Part shown: piece after piece, positions 14,001 to 28,500 of the stretch | Layout: every line of letters begins with the position of its first letter | Position numbering within the stretch: the first letter of the stretch is position 1 | Assembly: GCA_004794655.1 (NCBI GenBank) | Contig: SMMW01000071.1 | Location: 193,501 to 257,500 of the forward strand | Origin: Marisa cornuarietis | Taxonomy: Eukaryota > Mollusca > Gastropoda > Architaenioglossa > Ampullariidae | Direction of reading: 5' to 3' | DNA length: 64,000 nucleotides | The notes under the pieces: generated by a model | What the model saw: the letters and a program-made list of their open reading frames with translations, nothing else | What the model was told of the DNA's origin: nothing | The model's database searches: none | Translations under genes and position numbers: made by a program

Positions 14001-17000
14001 AAACAGGCGTAGCCATATACCTCAGAGTTGTCTTTCCCTGATACCAAAATATCATTTAGCTCCTTTTCAAGGCGATCTGCTTTTTCTGATGCAGACTCCT
14101 GATCCATTTTAAGGCTCTGCAAGCAGACCAAGAAACAGAAATGAATATGTAATGGGGAGTTCTACGCTATATGATCTCTGAGGATTTAACAAAAGACAGT
14201 TCAGACAAAGTCTTGCACCTACCCACCCTCTAACATCAAAGAGAATCATCAGGAGGGAACTGGCAACACACCTGTATTGACTGCTCCAAAGTGTATTTTT
14301 CAGCCAGCAGTGCATCCCGTTCTTTCTGTAGCTTTTCTCTCAGGTGCTTCTCCTCTTTCATGTCCTCCTGGGCCATGCTCAGCTCGTTGTCAAATCTTGA
14401 CATCACACAGAGGGACATCTATAGCTTGTCATCAAATTTGACATCACACAGAGGGATATACACAGCTTGTCACTGAATCTGACATCACACAGATGGACAT
14501 ACATAGGTTGTCACTGAATCCAACATAACACAGATGGACATACATAGGTTGTCACTGAATTCAACATAACACAGAGGGACATACAGAGGTTGCCACTGAC
14601 TCCGACATAACAATGAGGGACATACATAGGTTGCCACTGAATCAGAAATAACACAGCTGACCATACATAGCATGTCCTCAAATCTGACATGGCACAGAGA
14701 CACATACATAGCTTGTCATTGAATCGGACATAACACACAGAGGAAACGACAACTTTCCATCAAATCTGAATGCTTTCAATCTGCTTGATTGTTAGAGTGA
14801 CCCAGCAGAACATCAACTAACAATGCTCCCACCGCTCACCTGCGCTGCTTGCGCTCCAGTTCATTGTTGCGGGCCATCTGTTCTTCCAAATGCAGCTTAA
14901 TGTCTTGCATCTCACCCGCTAGGCGTTGGGCTTTCTTCTTGGCCACCTGTACCTGGCGTCGTTGCTCTTCTGCTTCCTCCACGGCCTCCTGCAGCTGTGG
15001 AAACAAGTGTAGACACCAAATAAGCCATCTGGTTTTTATGCTGATCATACTGCCAACAACAACCTCTAGAACTGAAGCATGTGCCATGTTCATCTAATGA
15101 TTCCAAAAGAAGATATGCTTTCTATTTTGTCAGAGATTAATAGCAAAGTTTTCAGTATCGTTTCAACCGTGCTCTGCCTCTAGAATTACCTGGATGACTT
15201 CATCAATTAACCTGCTTACATTACTCAAAACCCTAAAGGTCACATACCTCTACTATTCAAAACCTTAACAGTCATGTACCTCTATCACTCCTTATTCTCA
15301 TGACCACAAACTATCACAGCACCCTTATAACCACATATTTCAACCACTCAGTACCCTCACGGCTACCTACCCGTTTCTCCAATACTTTGCGAGCCTGTAA
15401 CTCCTGCTCCATGTCCTCCTCATGTTGTTGCTGAAACTGTTTTTTTATCATCTGCAGCTCCCGTAGCAACTTTTCACATCTCTCCTTGTACACGGATGCA
15501 TCTCCTGTTTACCACCAGGAAAAATTATTACACTCTACAACAATGCAATTATTACTTTTAGTCCTCTTCAGTTCTTTTAGCAACTTTTCACCGATAACAG
15601 AAACCGATTTCTTTATTTACCATCACTAAATACTGTTATATATTCAATAACATCATAACCAACACTAATATAAAAATGGGGTATTTCTCAGCTTTTTTCT
15701 TGTAAAGAAAAAAAAATGAGTAGATATCTTCTAACTACTTACTACTAAAGCAAAAAGGCAAAAAAAAAAAAATAAATAAAAAAAATAATAATGATTAGTG
15801 CATACTACTCTCTACATCCTCTTCTAGTTCCTCCTCCACAGACTGTGCCTGCCATACTCGTGTCTGCATAACCTCCATCTGTAGCTTCTCATTCTGGCGC
15901 TTCAGAGGTACATACTTGGCCTGGGACAAAGTGTACATAATAGACACCACTCTGTATCTGACCCTGGCCAAACTGTACACAGAATTTACTACTTGAAGAT
16001 ACAACTTTATTTATCCCACAAGGCAATTAGTGAGCTGCTGTATAAGGAAGCAAGGTTAAACCCACACAGCACAACAGCAATCAACAATTCCACCACACAT
16101 TCATTCCTGTCTTAACAAACAGACCTCCAATTCAAACCCACATATAATGACAATTCATTTATACACACTAGCCTTCAGAAGTTGCAAGACTAAAACAATG
16201 AAGGACAGCCTCAGTCTGTTGGTTCTGCATGCAGACACACAGAAGAGGCGGCCTGATGGAAGCCGATGAAACTCTCCCAATAGGACATACCTATCCTCTC
16301 ATACAACTGCAGACACTTTTGAAAATGTCTGCCTGTTTAAGAGAGTCTGAAGGTAACTTCCAGACATTGACCAAAGCATATCACAATACGGGTCTAATCT
16401 CAACCTGTGACAAAATGTACACAGAATACTGGAGTCCCCTCTAGAACTGTGAACACAGGTGCATACAAAGCAACTCCGATCACTGCCTGGAATGAAGTAT
16501 GCCGAGAACAGAAAAATCCTTACGTGTTTCAACATGCAAAGCTTGTCATGGTCTTAAAAATGACAAGAGTTCATTTTCATACACTAGTGAACAACCCATC
16601 TAAAAACAACCCCCCCCCAAAAAAAAACCCACCAAGCCTTCTGAGGAAAAACACCAAGCCTGAGGTGAGGTGGCAGCTGGTTCAAATCCTGCACTCCTCC
16701 TTTTCAACCCTCACAGCCTCCAAATGCAGGCACATGTTGATTTTCAACTTAACCTCAATATGTCTGCTAAATGCCTTTACTTATGGTGACTGCAGCAAAG
16801 ATCGGATATAGCAGAAGGTATATACTTGACCTGAGCCCAAAACACACAAGATCTGACGCATTCCCAGAATTCTTCAGTTATGATAATTAGCAATTAAACT
16901 TTATCCTTCAAGGGATCCCCATACACTTGTAGAAACAGAAATTTTCTCTTTAAAAAAAAACAACAAAAACTTCATGGACAAGAGCTGGGGGGAGCCAAGG

Positions 17001-19518
17001 GATTCTCGATATCAAAGGAGCGACTGGAGACAATATCCCCGTAAAGCTGCCAATCCTGTAAACTGACTGCCACATGCAATGAAAGAATAGCATGTCTGAA
17101 ATGAGATTTGAACCAAGAATAGCTCATCTTCACTGTACTGATGTGGTTTAAATGCTTAGCCATCAGACAGCCTAGTACAGGGTACAGCACTTGGGTATAA
17201 CTGGCAGCACTTACAGACATTTTCTTTCATAACAACTGCATGGACTACACTCAGCCCTGGCCAGTAGCATTTACTACTGTTTCCTTTTCAACAACTGCAT
17301 GGACCACATCATGATAGGGAAAGGGGAAGAAAAACAGATGGAGAGACCCTTGCTTGTAAATAGAAAGTTAATAACAAACTGAAACTATTCCAGATCCCTC
17401 CCTCTTTCCCCAGTACAACGTTTTCTACACTTTGATGAATGTGGAGACATGTACCCCAAATTCATTATAATTCATTGTAACCTGCATGTAACAAGAAGCA
17501 TACAAACTTCCCCCCTTGTGATACCCAAATGTTTAAGTCGTGTGCTGCTCAAGGGGAAAAATGCATGGAATGTAGAAACTTTATCATATGTGAAGTTTTA
17601 TAAGCTTTTAAAACAGGAATCCTAGAGCCTAATGTTGCTACAAACACCTCTCCCATAAATGTCATCATGTGATCATAAAAATGTAAAACAGGTGAGTAGA
17701 ATGCACATCAGCAGACACAGGCCCACAGCATTATATCTGATAGCAGGTGAGCAGAAGGTGAAGACACGAAACCATGACAAAGATTATAAAAATAATGTTA
17801 GTGACAGCTTTGCTCCCATTCACTTTAAGCCTCTTTCATTTTTATTTGCTGCATTCAAATTTCAGTAGTTTTACTTTATGAAAATGCATTTCTAAAATAC
17901 TGTTCTGTGTGTGTGTGTGTGTGCATCAAATGACTGAACTCAGCTACTGATTGCTTCTTATTGCACAAAAAGAAACATGCACAGTAAGAACTGATCTGTG
18001 CAGTCAGCAGATGATATAATATACATCCTGACTATCTAATAGCAAGCATTTCCTCTTATTTGATTAGTCTGTTGACTAGAAGAAGCAATCCTCTAAAGAA
18101 AAAAAGAAGATACTGGCATCAAAAACCACACGCAACCCCCAAGATAAAGACAAGTCAAAGAGCGTGCAGTTAACACCTTGCCAGAGAAAAGATAACTGCA
18201 AGCATCATGACCTCCTTCCTTCAGATTAATCCCAATTTAGTTCTCTACTATCCCCATTTAGTTTTCAACTTCTCACTGTGTGCCAAACCCCCATCTCTAG
18301 GCGATTAGGTATGTTAAGTGAGGAACTCTGAGTAATCTAGACACCCATAAACTTTGATTTATTTCTCAGCAATCAGCTGATGGCTGGGGCTCAGGAATGC
18401 CAAGCAGTGGGAAAGGAGGTAGCCAGATGCTGCCTGGGGGCACCACCGTGCTGATTAGTGTGATGAATGGCCTGACAGGCCTGGCAAGAGCTCACGGTGC
18501 TTAACTTAGACTGGGACACCTACAGGTAAAGTTGGCTTTTCAAAGGAAAGAGATGATACAGTGCAAACTGCAAATACAAATGGAATATAACATAGTACTG
18601 CAAGCACTACTGAGATAAATTTTAGATAAATACTTTCAACACAACTTTAAATCATAGTGGTGCACTTAAACATTAGAACACCTTCCCTTTCTATTTGTAA
18701 AAGATGTCAAAACAGAGGATTGATAAAATAAAGACCTGCAAGTCCTTCAGCTCCTTCTCCAAACGCATCCGCTCTGCTGACTCAGCCTCCAGCAGCTCAC
18801 TGGCTTGTGTGGAGGCTGTGTTTTCCTCCACCAGATCTGCTGTAACCTCAGCCAGCTAACCACACAAACATATTAATGCTGACAAATACACACACATACA
18901 CACACATCTCTACATCATAATCATACACCACATCCAACCACTTACCCTTCTACTCACTCACTGTATATATGATAATTCATTTGATCAAAGTTAACAAAAG
19001 TGTGGGCATTAATGCAGTGTATGTGTGTTTGTGATTGAGAGAGAAAGAGAAAGAGATTGACTTGACTGATTTTTATTGCTCTAAGAGCATAGGTGTGAAT
19101 ATCTGTCAGTCATTATACAACATCACTGAACTGCTATAAACATAATCCAATCATAAACAAGACCAGTTAAAACTGACTTCTATACTATAAACACATGTAT
19201 GAAAAGGCCTACACATAAAAATGCTGAACAGACAGTATCTAAGAATATACCACACACACAGAAACTCCTACTCATACACTATCACAAGAAGCCTCAAATA
19301 CATATATGAAAAATCACAGCACCTTAAAAAACATCTTCAATGACAATGGCCATCAAACTAAGCAATTAGTACCAATCTGTACTCGTTTTGCAACATCTCC
19401 TCTCTATTATACACATCACCGCAAAACCACCACTCATACAGCATCACCTACTACACCTACTACACACATATTTAAGGTCATTACCCAATAAAGCAAACAA
19501 ACCAATAGAACTAATCTA

Positions 19519-19551
<33 letters not shown>

Positions 19552-22500
19552 AATAGAGAGAGACGTGCATGTGAGTACAAATGAACATGCGTGCATCACT
19601 GTGTTTGATCCCACACATTCATAGATAACGAGTACAAAATGCAAGTAAACTGTTGTCACACCTTTGTCGCTGGCTTCGTGTCCTGTGTTCTAATTTGGAT
19701 AAGTAGTTAATAAAACCATCGCAGTTCAGAGTGCATGTTGGGATAACAGGATGAGGGGAAGCAGCTTAACACAAAGTACTATTAGCCAAAATCTTAAAAC
19801 CCCTTTTTGTTTTCTGTACTTAACCCTACAAACTTCATCATGCACAGAAAGAGAGTGATATTGTTAGGGCACCTGTCCACAGATTGTCTAATACACAAGG
19901 CTCAGTTCTTTCACTGGCTGTCATTTTAACAACAAATATGTGTGATCTCACGGTTTTTGATCTAATCTTTTTTTATGAACGGTAATATCCACAGCCATGT
20001 CGCTCAAGAACATAGCGACGAGGGGGTTTTCATTCACATTTTGAGAAATACTGCTTAATACTGAACTCAACCCAGTCATTGCAGGTTAGTAAACATTTAG
20101 TGTGTGGGATCTGTAGGTGAATCTTTCCCTTGTCCAGGCATAAAGATATTGGTTGCTTTAGTAGGCAAGTGCTTCCACCTTGTGGTGATTTTGCATTTTG
20201 GGGGAGAAGGGATGATGAAGGTGAGGGGCTTGGAAAATGGAGTACCCAGAGATAATACCCCGATAGTCAGCCCTGTGAGCATGTGTCCCGAGATGAGATA
20301 TAAACCAGGATGATGATGATGTCCATTTATAATGTGCAGGTATCTATTCAGAAGAATGCTCATTGCACAAGCAGAAGAGAAGAAAAAAAATAAAACAACA
20401 GGAAAGTAAAAAAAAAAAAAAAAAAGACAGAAGTGTTGCTTGGTTGTTGAAGTCCTTCTTAAGTAAACAAATGAGTCTTCAGTCTTTTGCGAAAGGTGGT
20501 TGCTGAGGTAATGGTTGACAGTGATGATGGCAGAGCATTCCACAGTTTAGGTGCAGCTATTCTAAAGGCCCTGGTTCCAGTGTCTTCGACAGAAGTGTGA
20601 CTGGGAGCCAGAGCGCAGACCACGTGACGGCTGGTAGGGAGGAACTACCTCTTGTAAATATTCAGGAGCAGTTTTAAACATGCAGGACTGAGCAATCGAA
20701 ACACTTTGTGGTCCATGCGCTTGTTGACTGGGAGCCAGTGAAGACTCTGTAGGATAGGCGTGATGTGCTCAGTGGACCACTTTGCACGGGTGACAACCCT
20801 GGCGGCTGTTTTGAACTCTTTGGAGTCGATCCAACTGCGTAGCAGGTATACCCCACAATGCACTATTACAGTAGTCTAATCTTGATATGATGGTAGCCAC
20901 AGCAAGTGAGTTGGCAGCAGCCTGAGTCAGGATCTTTTCAATGCAATGAGACCAGCCAGTGTCTTAACCACTACACTACTGGGCATCTTGGTATAGAGAT
21001 GCTGCTATGATACACACTTATATTACAGTGTTTAGAATAGATGTATCAGCTGAGGTGATAGGTGACCAGAAACAAAAACGAAAGTATGAGAGAAAGACAA
21101 AATGACAGAAAATAATCAGACCCCAAGAAAGTGTTGGAAGCAAGCACAGACGAACAAGAGTGGGGTGTTAAAGCTGACATACCTTAGTCTCAAGTTTGTC
21201 GCAAGCTGTCTTGTATTCATTGCGCTCCTTTTCGAGTTTCTCTACCTTTGTCTTCATTGCCTCCAACTCTGCCTGTATGCACAAACGTGAATACACCATG
21301 TATAAACTGACCACACATACGTTATCGCACCATGTATACACTGACCACATACACATACAAAACTGCACCAGCTATAGACTGATCACACACACATACACAA
21401 CTGCACCAGGTATAGACTGACCACACACACATACACAGCTGCACCAGGTATAGACTGAACACACACACATACACAACTGCACTAGGTATAGACTGAACAC
21501 ACACACATACATTATCGCACCATGTATACACTGACCACATACACATACACAACTGCACCAGGTATAGACTGAACACACACACATACATAAGTGCACCAGG
21601 TATAGACTGACCACACACACATACACAACTGCACCAGGTATAGACTGAACACACACACATACATTATCGCACCATGTATACACTGACCACATACACATAC
21701 ACAACTGCACCAGGTATAGACTGAACACACACACATACATAAGTGCACCAGGTATAGACTGACCACACACACATACACAACTGCACCAGGTATAGACTGA
21801 ACACACACACATACACAACTGCACCAGGTATAGACTGAACACACACACATACACAACTGCACCAAGTATAGACTGAACACACACACATACACAACTGCAC
21901 CAGGTATAGACTGAACACACACACATACACAACTGCACCAGGTATAGACTGACCACACACACATACACAGCTGCACCAGGTATAGACTGAACACACACAC
22001 ATACACAACTGCACTAGGTATAGACTGAACACACACACATACATTATCGCACCAGGTATAGACTGAACACACACACATACACAGCTGCACCAGGTATAGA
22101 CTGAACACACACACATACACAACTGCACCAAGTATAGACTGAACACACACATACACAACTGCACCAGGTATAGACTGAACACACACACATACACAACTGC
22201 ACCAGGTATAGACTGAACACACACACATACACAACTGCACCAGGTATAGACTGAACACACACACATACACAACTGCACCAGGTCTAGACTGAACACACAC
22301 ACATACATTATCGCACCATGTATACACTGACCACATACACATACACAACTGCACCAGGTATAGACTGAACACACACACATACATAACTGCACCAGGTATA
22401 GACTGAACACACAAACAGCTGCACCAGGTATAGACTGAACACACACACATACACAACTGCACCAGGTATAGACTGAACACACAAACAGCTGCACCAGGTA

Positions 22501-25500
22501 TAGACTGAACACACACACATACACAACTGCACCAGGTATAGACTGAACACACACACATACATAACTGCACCAGGTATAGACTGAACACACACATTATACA
22601 CAACTGCACCAGGTATAGACTGAACACACACACATACATAACTGCACCAGGTATAGACTGAACACACACACAGCTGCACCAGGTATAGACTGACCACACA
22701 CACATACACAACTGCACCAGGTATAGACTGAACACACACACATACACAACTGCACCAGGTATAGACTGAACACACACACATACACAACTGCACCAGGTCT
22801 AGACTGAACACACACACATACATAACTGCACCAGGTATAGACTGAACACACACACAGCTGCACCAGGTATAGACTGAACACACACACATACACAACTGCA
22901 CCAGGTATAAACTGACCACACACACATACACAACTGCACCAGGTATAGACTGAACACACACACATACACAACTGCACCAGGTATAAACTGACCACACACA
23001 CATACATAACTGCACCAGGTATAGACTCAACACACACACATACATTATCGCACCATGTATACACTGACCACATACACATACACAGCTGCACCAGGTATAG
23101 ACTGAACACACACACATACATAAGTGCACCAGGTATAGACTGACCACACACACATACACAACTGCACCAGGTATAGACTGAACACACACACATACACAAC
23201 TGCACCAAGTATAGACTGACCACACACACATACACAACTGCACCAGGTATAGACTGAACACACACACATACACAACTGCACCAGGTATAGACTGAACACA
23301 CACACGTACACAACTGCACCAGGTATAGACTGAACACACACACATACACAATTGCACCAGGTATAGACTGAACACACACACGTACACAACTGCACCAGGT
23401 ATAGACTGAACACACACACATACACAATTGCACCAGGTATAGACTGAACACACACACATACACAGCTGCACCAGGTAAAGACTGAACACACACACATACA
23501 CAACTGCACCAGGTATAGACTGAACACACACACATACACAACTGCACCAGGTATAAACTGACCACACACACATACATAACTGCACCAGGTATATACTCAA
23601 CACACACACATACATTATCGCACCATGTATACACTGACCACATACACATACACAGCTGCACCAGGTATAGACTGAACACACACACATACATAAGTGCACC
23701 AGGTATAGACTGAACACACACACATACACAACTGCACCAGGTATAGACTGAACACACACACATACACAACTGCACCAGGTATAGACTGAACACACACACA
23801 TACACAATTGCACCAGGTATAGACTGAACATACACACATACACAACTGCACCAGGTATAGACTGAACACACACACATACACAACTGCACCAGGTATAGAC
23901 TGAACACACACACATACACAATTGCACCAGGTATAGACTGAACATACACACATACACAGCTGCACCAGGTATAGACTGACCACACACACATACACAACTG
24001 CACCAGGTATAGACTGACCACACACACATACACAACTGCACCAGGTATAGACTGACCACACACATACACAGCTGCACCAGGTATAGACTGACCACACACA
24101 TACACAGCTGCACCAGGTATAGAATGAACACACACACATACACAGCTGCACCAGGTATAGACTGACAACATGTGATGACAACACGTATCTACTCAACCTA
24201 TATATGTACAGTACCAGCAGTGCACCAGTGTGATGACAACACGTATCTACTCAACCTATATATGTACACCACTGTCATGTCTGTGTGACTAGCTGTTGGC
24301 GTGCATGTTGAGCACTTTGATCTAGCTTTGATCTAAACCCTGACAAGCCTCCAGCTCATGGTGCTACTTGCCTGTGCCTCTAGAAGCTCCTCCTCTGTGC
24401 GGTGTACGTTAAGAATGGGCTTGACCTTGGTGTACAGCTTCCACCAGGGCCACTCACGAATTAGCATGTATTTGCGCACATTACGCTGAATACATCGCAC
24501 TGCCAGATGCTTTACCTGCAATGCCAGCAACAAGCCATCCTTCAAAATCTTTACAGGTGTATTTTTCTCAAAGCTCATGATCAGAAGGAAGCCCCTAGCA
24601 CAACAACAGCTCTATTCTATGATTAGTTTGATTGCACTCCCTCCATTTACTGGAAAATATCCAAAGTATATACCCTACAGTCAACACAATTCAAGTTCAT
24701 CAGATAGGACAAAACATGTGACTGACCACTATATTCACTGAACAGTAAAAGCAAACTATTTAAATATATTAAATAGATACAACAGCTGCTTAATGCACTT
24801 ATCATATGTATAGAGTAACTGGCCAGCTTATTAATGGGATGATGGAGCTTGTTTTGGCTAATTACGTCTACCACGGAAAAAGCTTTTCCTTCAAGAAAAA
24901 AAACAGTAATTAAAATACTTTGAACTGATTGACGTTTTTTTTTCTATGTGGGGGGAAAAAAAATCTGGTCTCAAAATTTTCTGTCCTAGGTCTATATACT
25001 CACCCTGAGTCGATCTGTTTTTTTGCGGCTAAGATAGCCCCGACACAGTGCTTGAAGGTGGGTGATGATGCCTGTTAACTTCTCATCACGCCCAGCCTCT
25101 AGCTGGGACAGAACACCTTGTCGAAAAAATACCTGTCACAGACAAAAAAACATTCTGACAATTCTTAACTGCTTGTCAGAGATGACTATCATTCTAAGAT
25201 TTTGATAATCTGAATATGAAGTTCTCTAATGGTTTATGAACTGATGGTTTACATCAATTTTATAATACACACTCACCTGGAGGAGATAACTAGGGTAGAA
25301 ACGGTGAAAGGAAATGATGTCAGGGTCATAAAGTTCTGTTAAACTGGACTGTCCAGTCAGCTGTGGCCATGTTTCCTTTCACCCATTTAGGCCATGTCAA
25401 GAATCACATGCTGAGACAGTGCCAGTCCTCTACCACAGACATATGCTACTCACTGGTTTGACATGTCATTTTGTCACGCTGGGATTCCGGAACACATTTA

Positions 25501-28500
25501 AAGCACAAGACACTCTTTCACTTCCACCGCCCCTCCCACCCCCAGTAACCTGGGCTTAATGTCTTATGTTGCTTCTCTACTGGAAGTGAAGATATTACAG
25601 GTGAGACTGCCAGATGGATATAATCACAGCAGCCCAGCTGGCCTTTATGCAATTCCATGTACAGCATCTTACCACTCTTATACTGGCGCATGGAGGAATG
25701 ATGATAAATACCAGCTGCCTGAACAGGCAGCTAACATCTTGAGTACACTTTCATGCCCTTTCAAGACTTATCAGCGTTGCTAAAGTCCTTCCCGACCAAT
25801 GTCAAACTGGTGTTAGCACACTGTCCTTTCCTTTCCTTTGTAAATGACAGAGACAAATGTACCACATGCCAGGGAACATTGCTGAGAAGGCTTAACTGTC
25901 TGGGCCATGAGATTTGGACTCCTTTTCCCTTGAAACAAGAGAAAATTTATGATCTCACATTCCCTTTATGAAAGTGCCAGTATTACAAAACAGTTTCCTT
26001 AATTATTGTGTTTCCATGACATGGCCATGTGTGGGAACTGGCAGGGTGATGGTGGAGGTGGTGTTGAGTTAAAGTTAATGATGCAGTCTGTATCCTCAGT
26101 GGGTTATAATTAATAATGCAACCTGTGTTCTCAGTGAGTTATAGTTAATGATGCAGTCTGTGTCCTCAGTGGGTTATAGTTAATAATGCAACCTGTGTTC
26201 TCAGTGAGTTATAGTTAATGATGCAGTCTGTGTCCTCACTGAGATAATTAATAATACAGAAATAAGTCACCAAAGGTCCCCCAGATGCTGAGCCCACTTT
26301 AACCTAGGTGTATGGATACCATTTTTTTGTGGTAAGGCCAAAAGGGAGGCTGATGGTGTCCCTGACTGGTCAATGGTCATTTCACCCCAAGACCATATCG
26401 TTCCACAGCCTGAGTCAAATCATCCCAGCTATGTCTGTATCATCCTAAGTAAAACCACATCATCCCAGGACCACAAGCCAAATCGTCCCAAGCTCAAAAG
26501 ATGACACAAGTAGCTATTAAAGTTAAAGATTACCAACAGAGCCATATGTTGTTTGAACACGAACAGCCACCTATTTCAAACAGTGCTAAGGGAAGACGAA
26601 TTTTATTTTTTTCACTTAACCCTATCTCTCTCCATATAATAATAATAATAATAGTGTGGATTCAACGGCAGAGTAGATACAATATGTAAAAAGTCAAAAT
26701 ACAATTTCAAAATAAAATGACAAAATCTTTAATTTAAAAATTGTTGAACGAAAAAACTGCGTTAATTTTCCATTGTAAGATATGTTCTCTGTGTAAGTAT
26801 TGCCAAGCAGCCATTTTTGTTTAGTAAAGTGATGGCGATCTTATTTGCAGGACACTGTTTAAAATAGGCAGCTGAGCTCGGATATAAACAATGTTAGAAC
26901 AACGCATGGCTCTTTTGATAATGTATGGTTAATATAACTTGTGTCATTGGAGATCGATTTGTCTTTTGGGCCTGGGACGATTCAGCTTTCAGTCTTGGGA
27001 CAAATCAGCTTTCAGTCTTGAGATGACGTAGTCTTACTTGGGATGATATAGACATAGCTGGGTCGATTTAACTCATTCTGTGGGCAATATGGTCTTGGGG
27101 GAAAATGATCATTGACCCATCAGTGTGATGCACCTCTTATGCAACAGTGGCAGCGATACCAGACATTAGGGGCAATGGAATACTTTCCCAAGACAACTTT
27201 CAGACAGAAATTTGAAAACCCTGGGTCTGCCCCAAACATAGTTGTACTCCACCACCTTCCTATGTGCTGCTGTCAGGACCGAATGAGGTGGTGGTATGGG
27301 AGGAAGGCTAGTGCTGGGAGCCACTCAGTGCCATCCACATAAAAATAATTTGAAATCTTTAACCATTTTAACACTTAACGTAAGCTCTCAATCCACCAAT
27401 AACACATCATCAAAATGTTGCCAAACAGCTGGGTCTCCTCAGCCACTACCTACACAAAGGTACGCCCTCACTATCTACACAAAGGTATGCATACCAATGT
27501 GTAACACCTGTCTTCAGATGTCCTAGCCTTCACCACCGTCCACCAGCCAGTGATCTGTGACACCGACGGCCGCTTTAAGAACGAGTAACACTGCAGTGGG
27601 AAAATTTATGACCTCTATTCTTACTCTCCAGACAGGAAGGGAGGAATCCTGATAGTGACACCTTTTTCATAATGATTCTGTCATTTTCAGTCAGCTAGTG
27701 ACAGCTGCACTTCCAGCTCCAGCTTCCTGTAACAATGGCACCACCGACGGTCTGTTCACGCTACCAGTTCTACCCAAAACAACCTCCACTTTTCTGCTCA
27801 GCGCACGAGCACACACATACAAAGCCATGCACATGTACACATGAACACGCATTATTATCCTGGAGCACAGGTCAGCGAGATGATGCTCAGACAGCACACC
27901 ATGCGGACACTGGTATCAAAGTAAAGACGATTAAGGTGGAAAACAGTTGTCCTTAACTGGCGGCTGTCAAGCCGTTGTGCACGCACGTGCATGCCCAAAT
28001 ATGCGAGCAGCCTCACGTACCCAAGACGTCAGCTCATAGCAAGAAAAACAGGCCTATGCCTCCTCTTGCACAGTTCTGCGTCCACTCGCCGCCTGCTTCT
28101 GTCAACACTACAGGTCCATGGCACTATTGCTATGGAGTGAGGCTAAGGCTACTTTGGGGGCAAATACTGGAGCTTCCCTCCTCAACATGCAGCAATAGAC
28201 CCCAGCACATAGCAATATACCTCAGCACGTAACAGTACATCCAACCAAGGAACAATCCCCTCATCAAATGCAGCAACAGACACCAGCCTGTAACAGTATA
28301 CCCTACCATGTAACACATAGCAACAGACCCCAGAACATAACAATACACCTCAACACATAATAGCACACCCTACGAGGTAACAATTTCCCCTCCTCAACGT
28401 GCAGCAGCAGACCCCAGAATGTAACACTGCACCCTACCAAGTAACAATTTCCCCTCCTCAACATGCAGCAACAGACCCCAGAACATAACAATACACCTCA

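Larger units (their letters stand above)
8375..15808. other. Short introns of the coiled-coil region
   Basis: Gaps between the exons in this stretch are 200-700 bp introns. They hold no other gene that I can see. Notable contents (tandem arrays at 10577-10690, 11195-11345, 12425-12796 and 14396-14745) are listed separately; a CA microsatellite lies at about 10182-10206. Confidence 0.7.
15921..18735. other. Intron with LINE relic and a small GC-rich island
   Basis: Apart from the LINE relic (15990-16300) and the GC-rich segment at 18370-18525, the intron is AT-rich with a TG microsatellite near 17908. No gene is seen. Confidence 0.6.
18856..21182. other. Intron with LINE fragment and microsatellites
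   Basis: Contains a GA microsatellite (about 19519-19563), a long A run near 20411 and the LINE fragment at 20330-20905. No gene is seen. Confidence 0.6.

Noticed and set aside
20097..20543. Minus-strand open frame of 148 codons
   Set aside because: Part of a decayed LINE C-terminus in mixed frames; not a separate gene.
21290..24180. Regular repeats resembling a CRISPR array
   Set aside because: Units are contiguous with no unique spacers, and the context is a eukaryotic intron.
21322..24196. Very long minus-strand open frames (up to 611 codons) of Cys/Val-rich repeats
   Set aside because: They are by-products of a 38-bp repeat without stops on that strand. All three frames are open, the array lies in an intron, and real exons flank it in phase.
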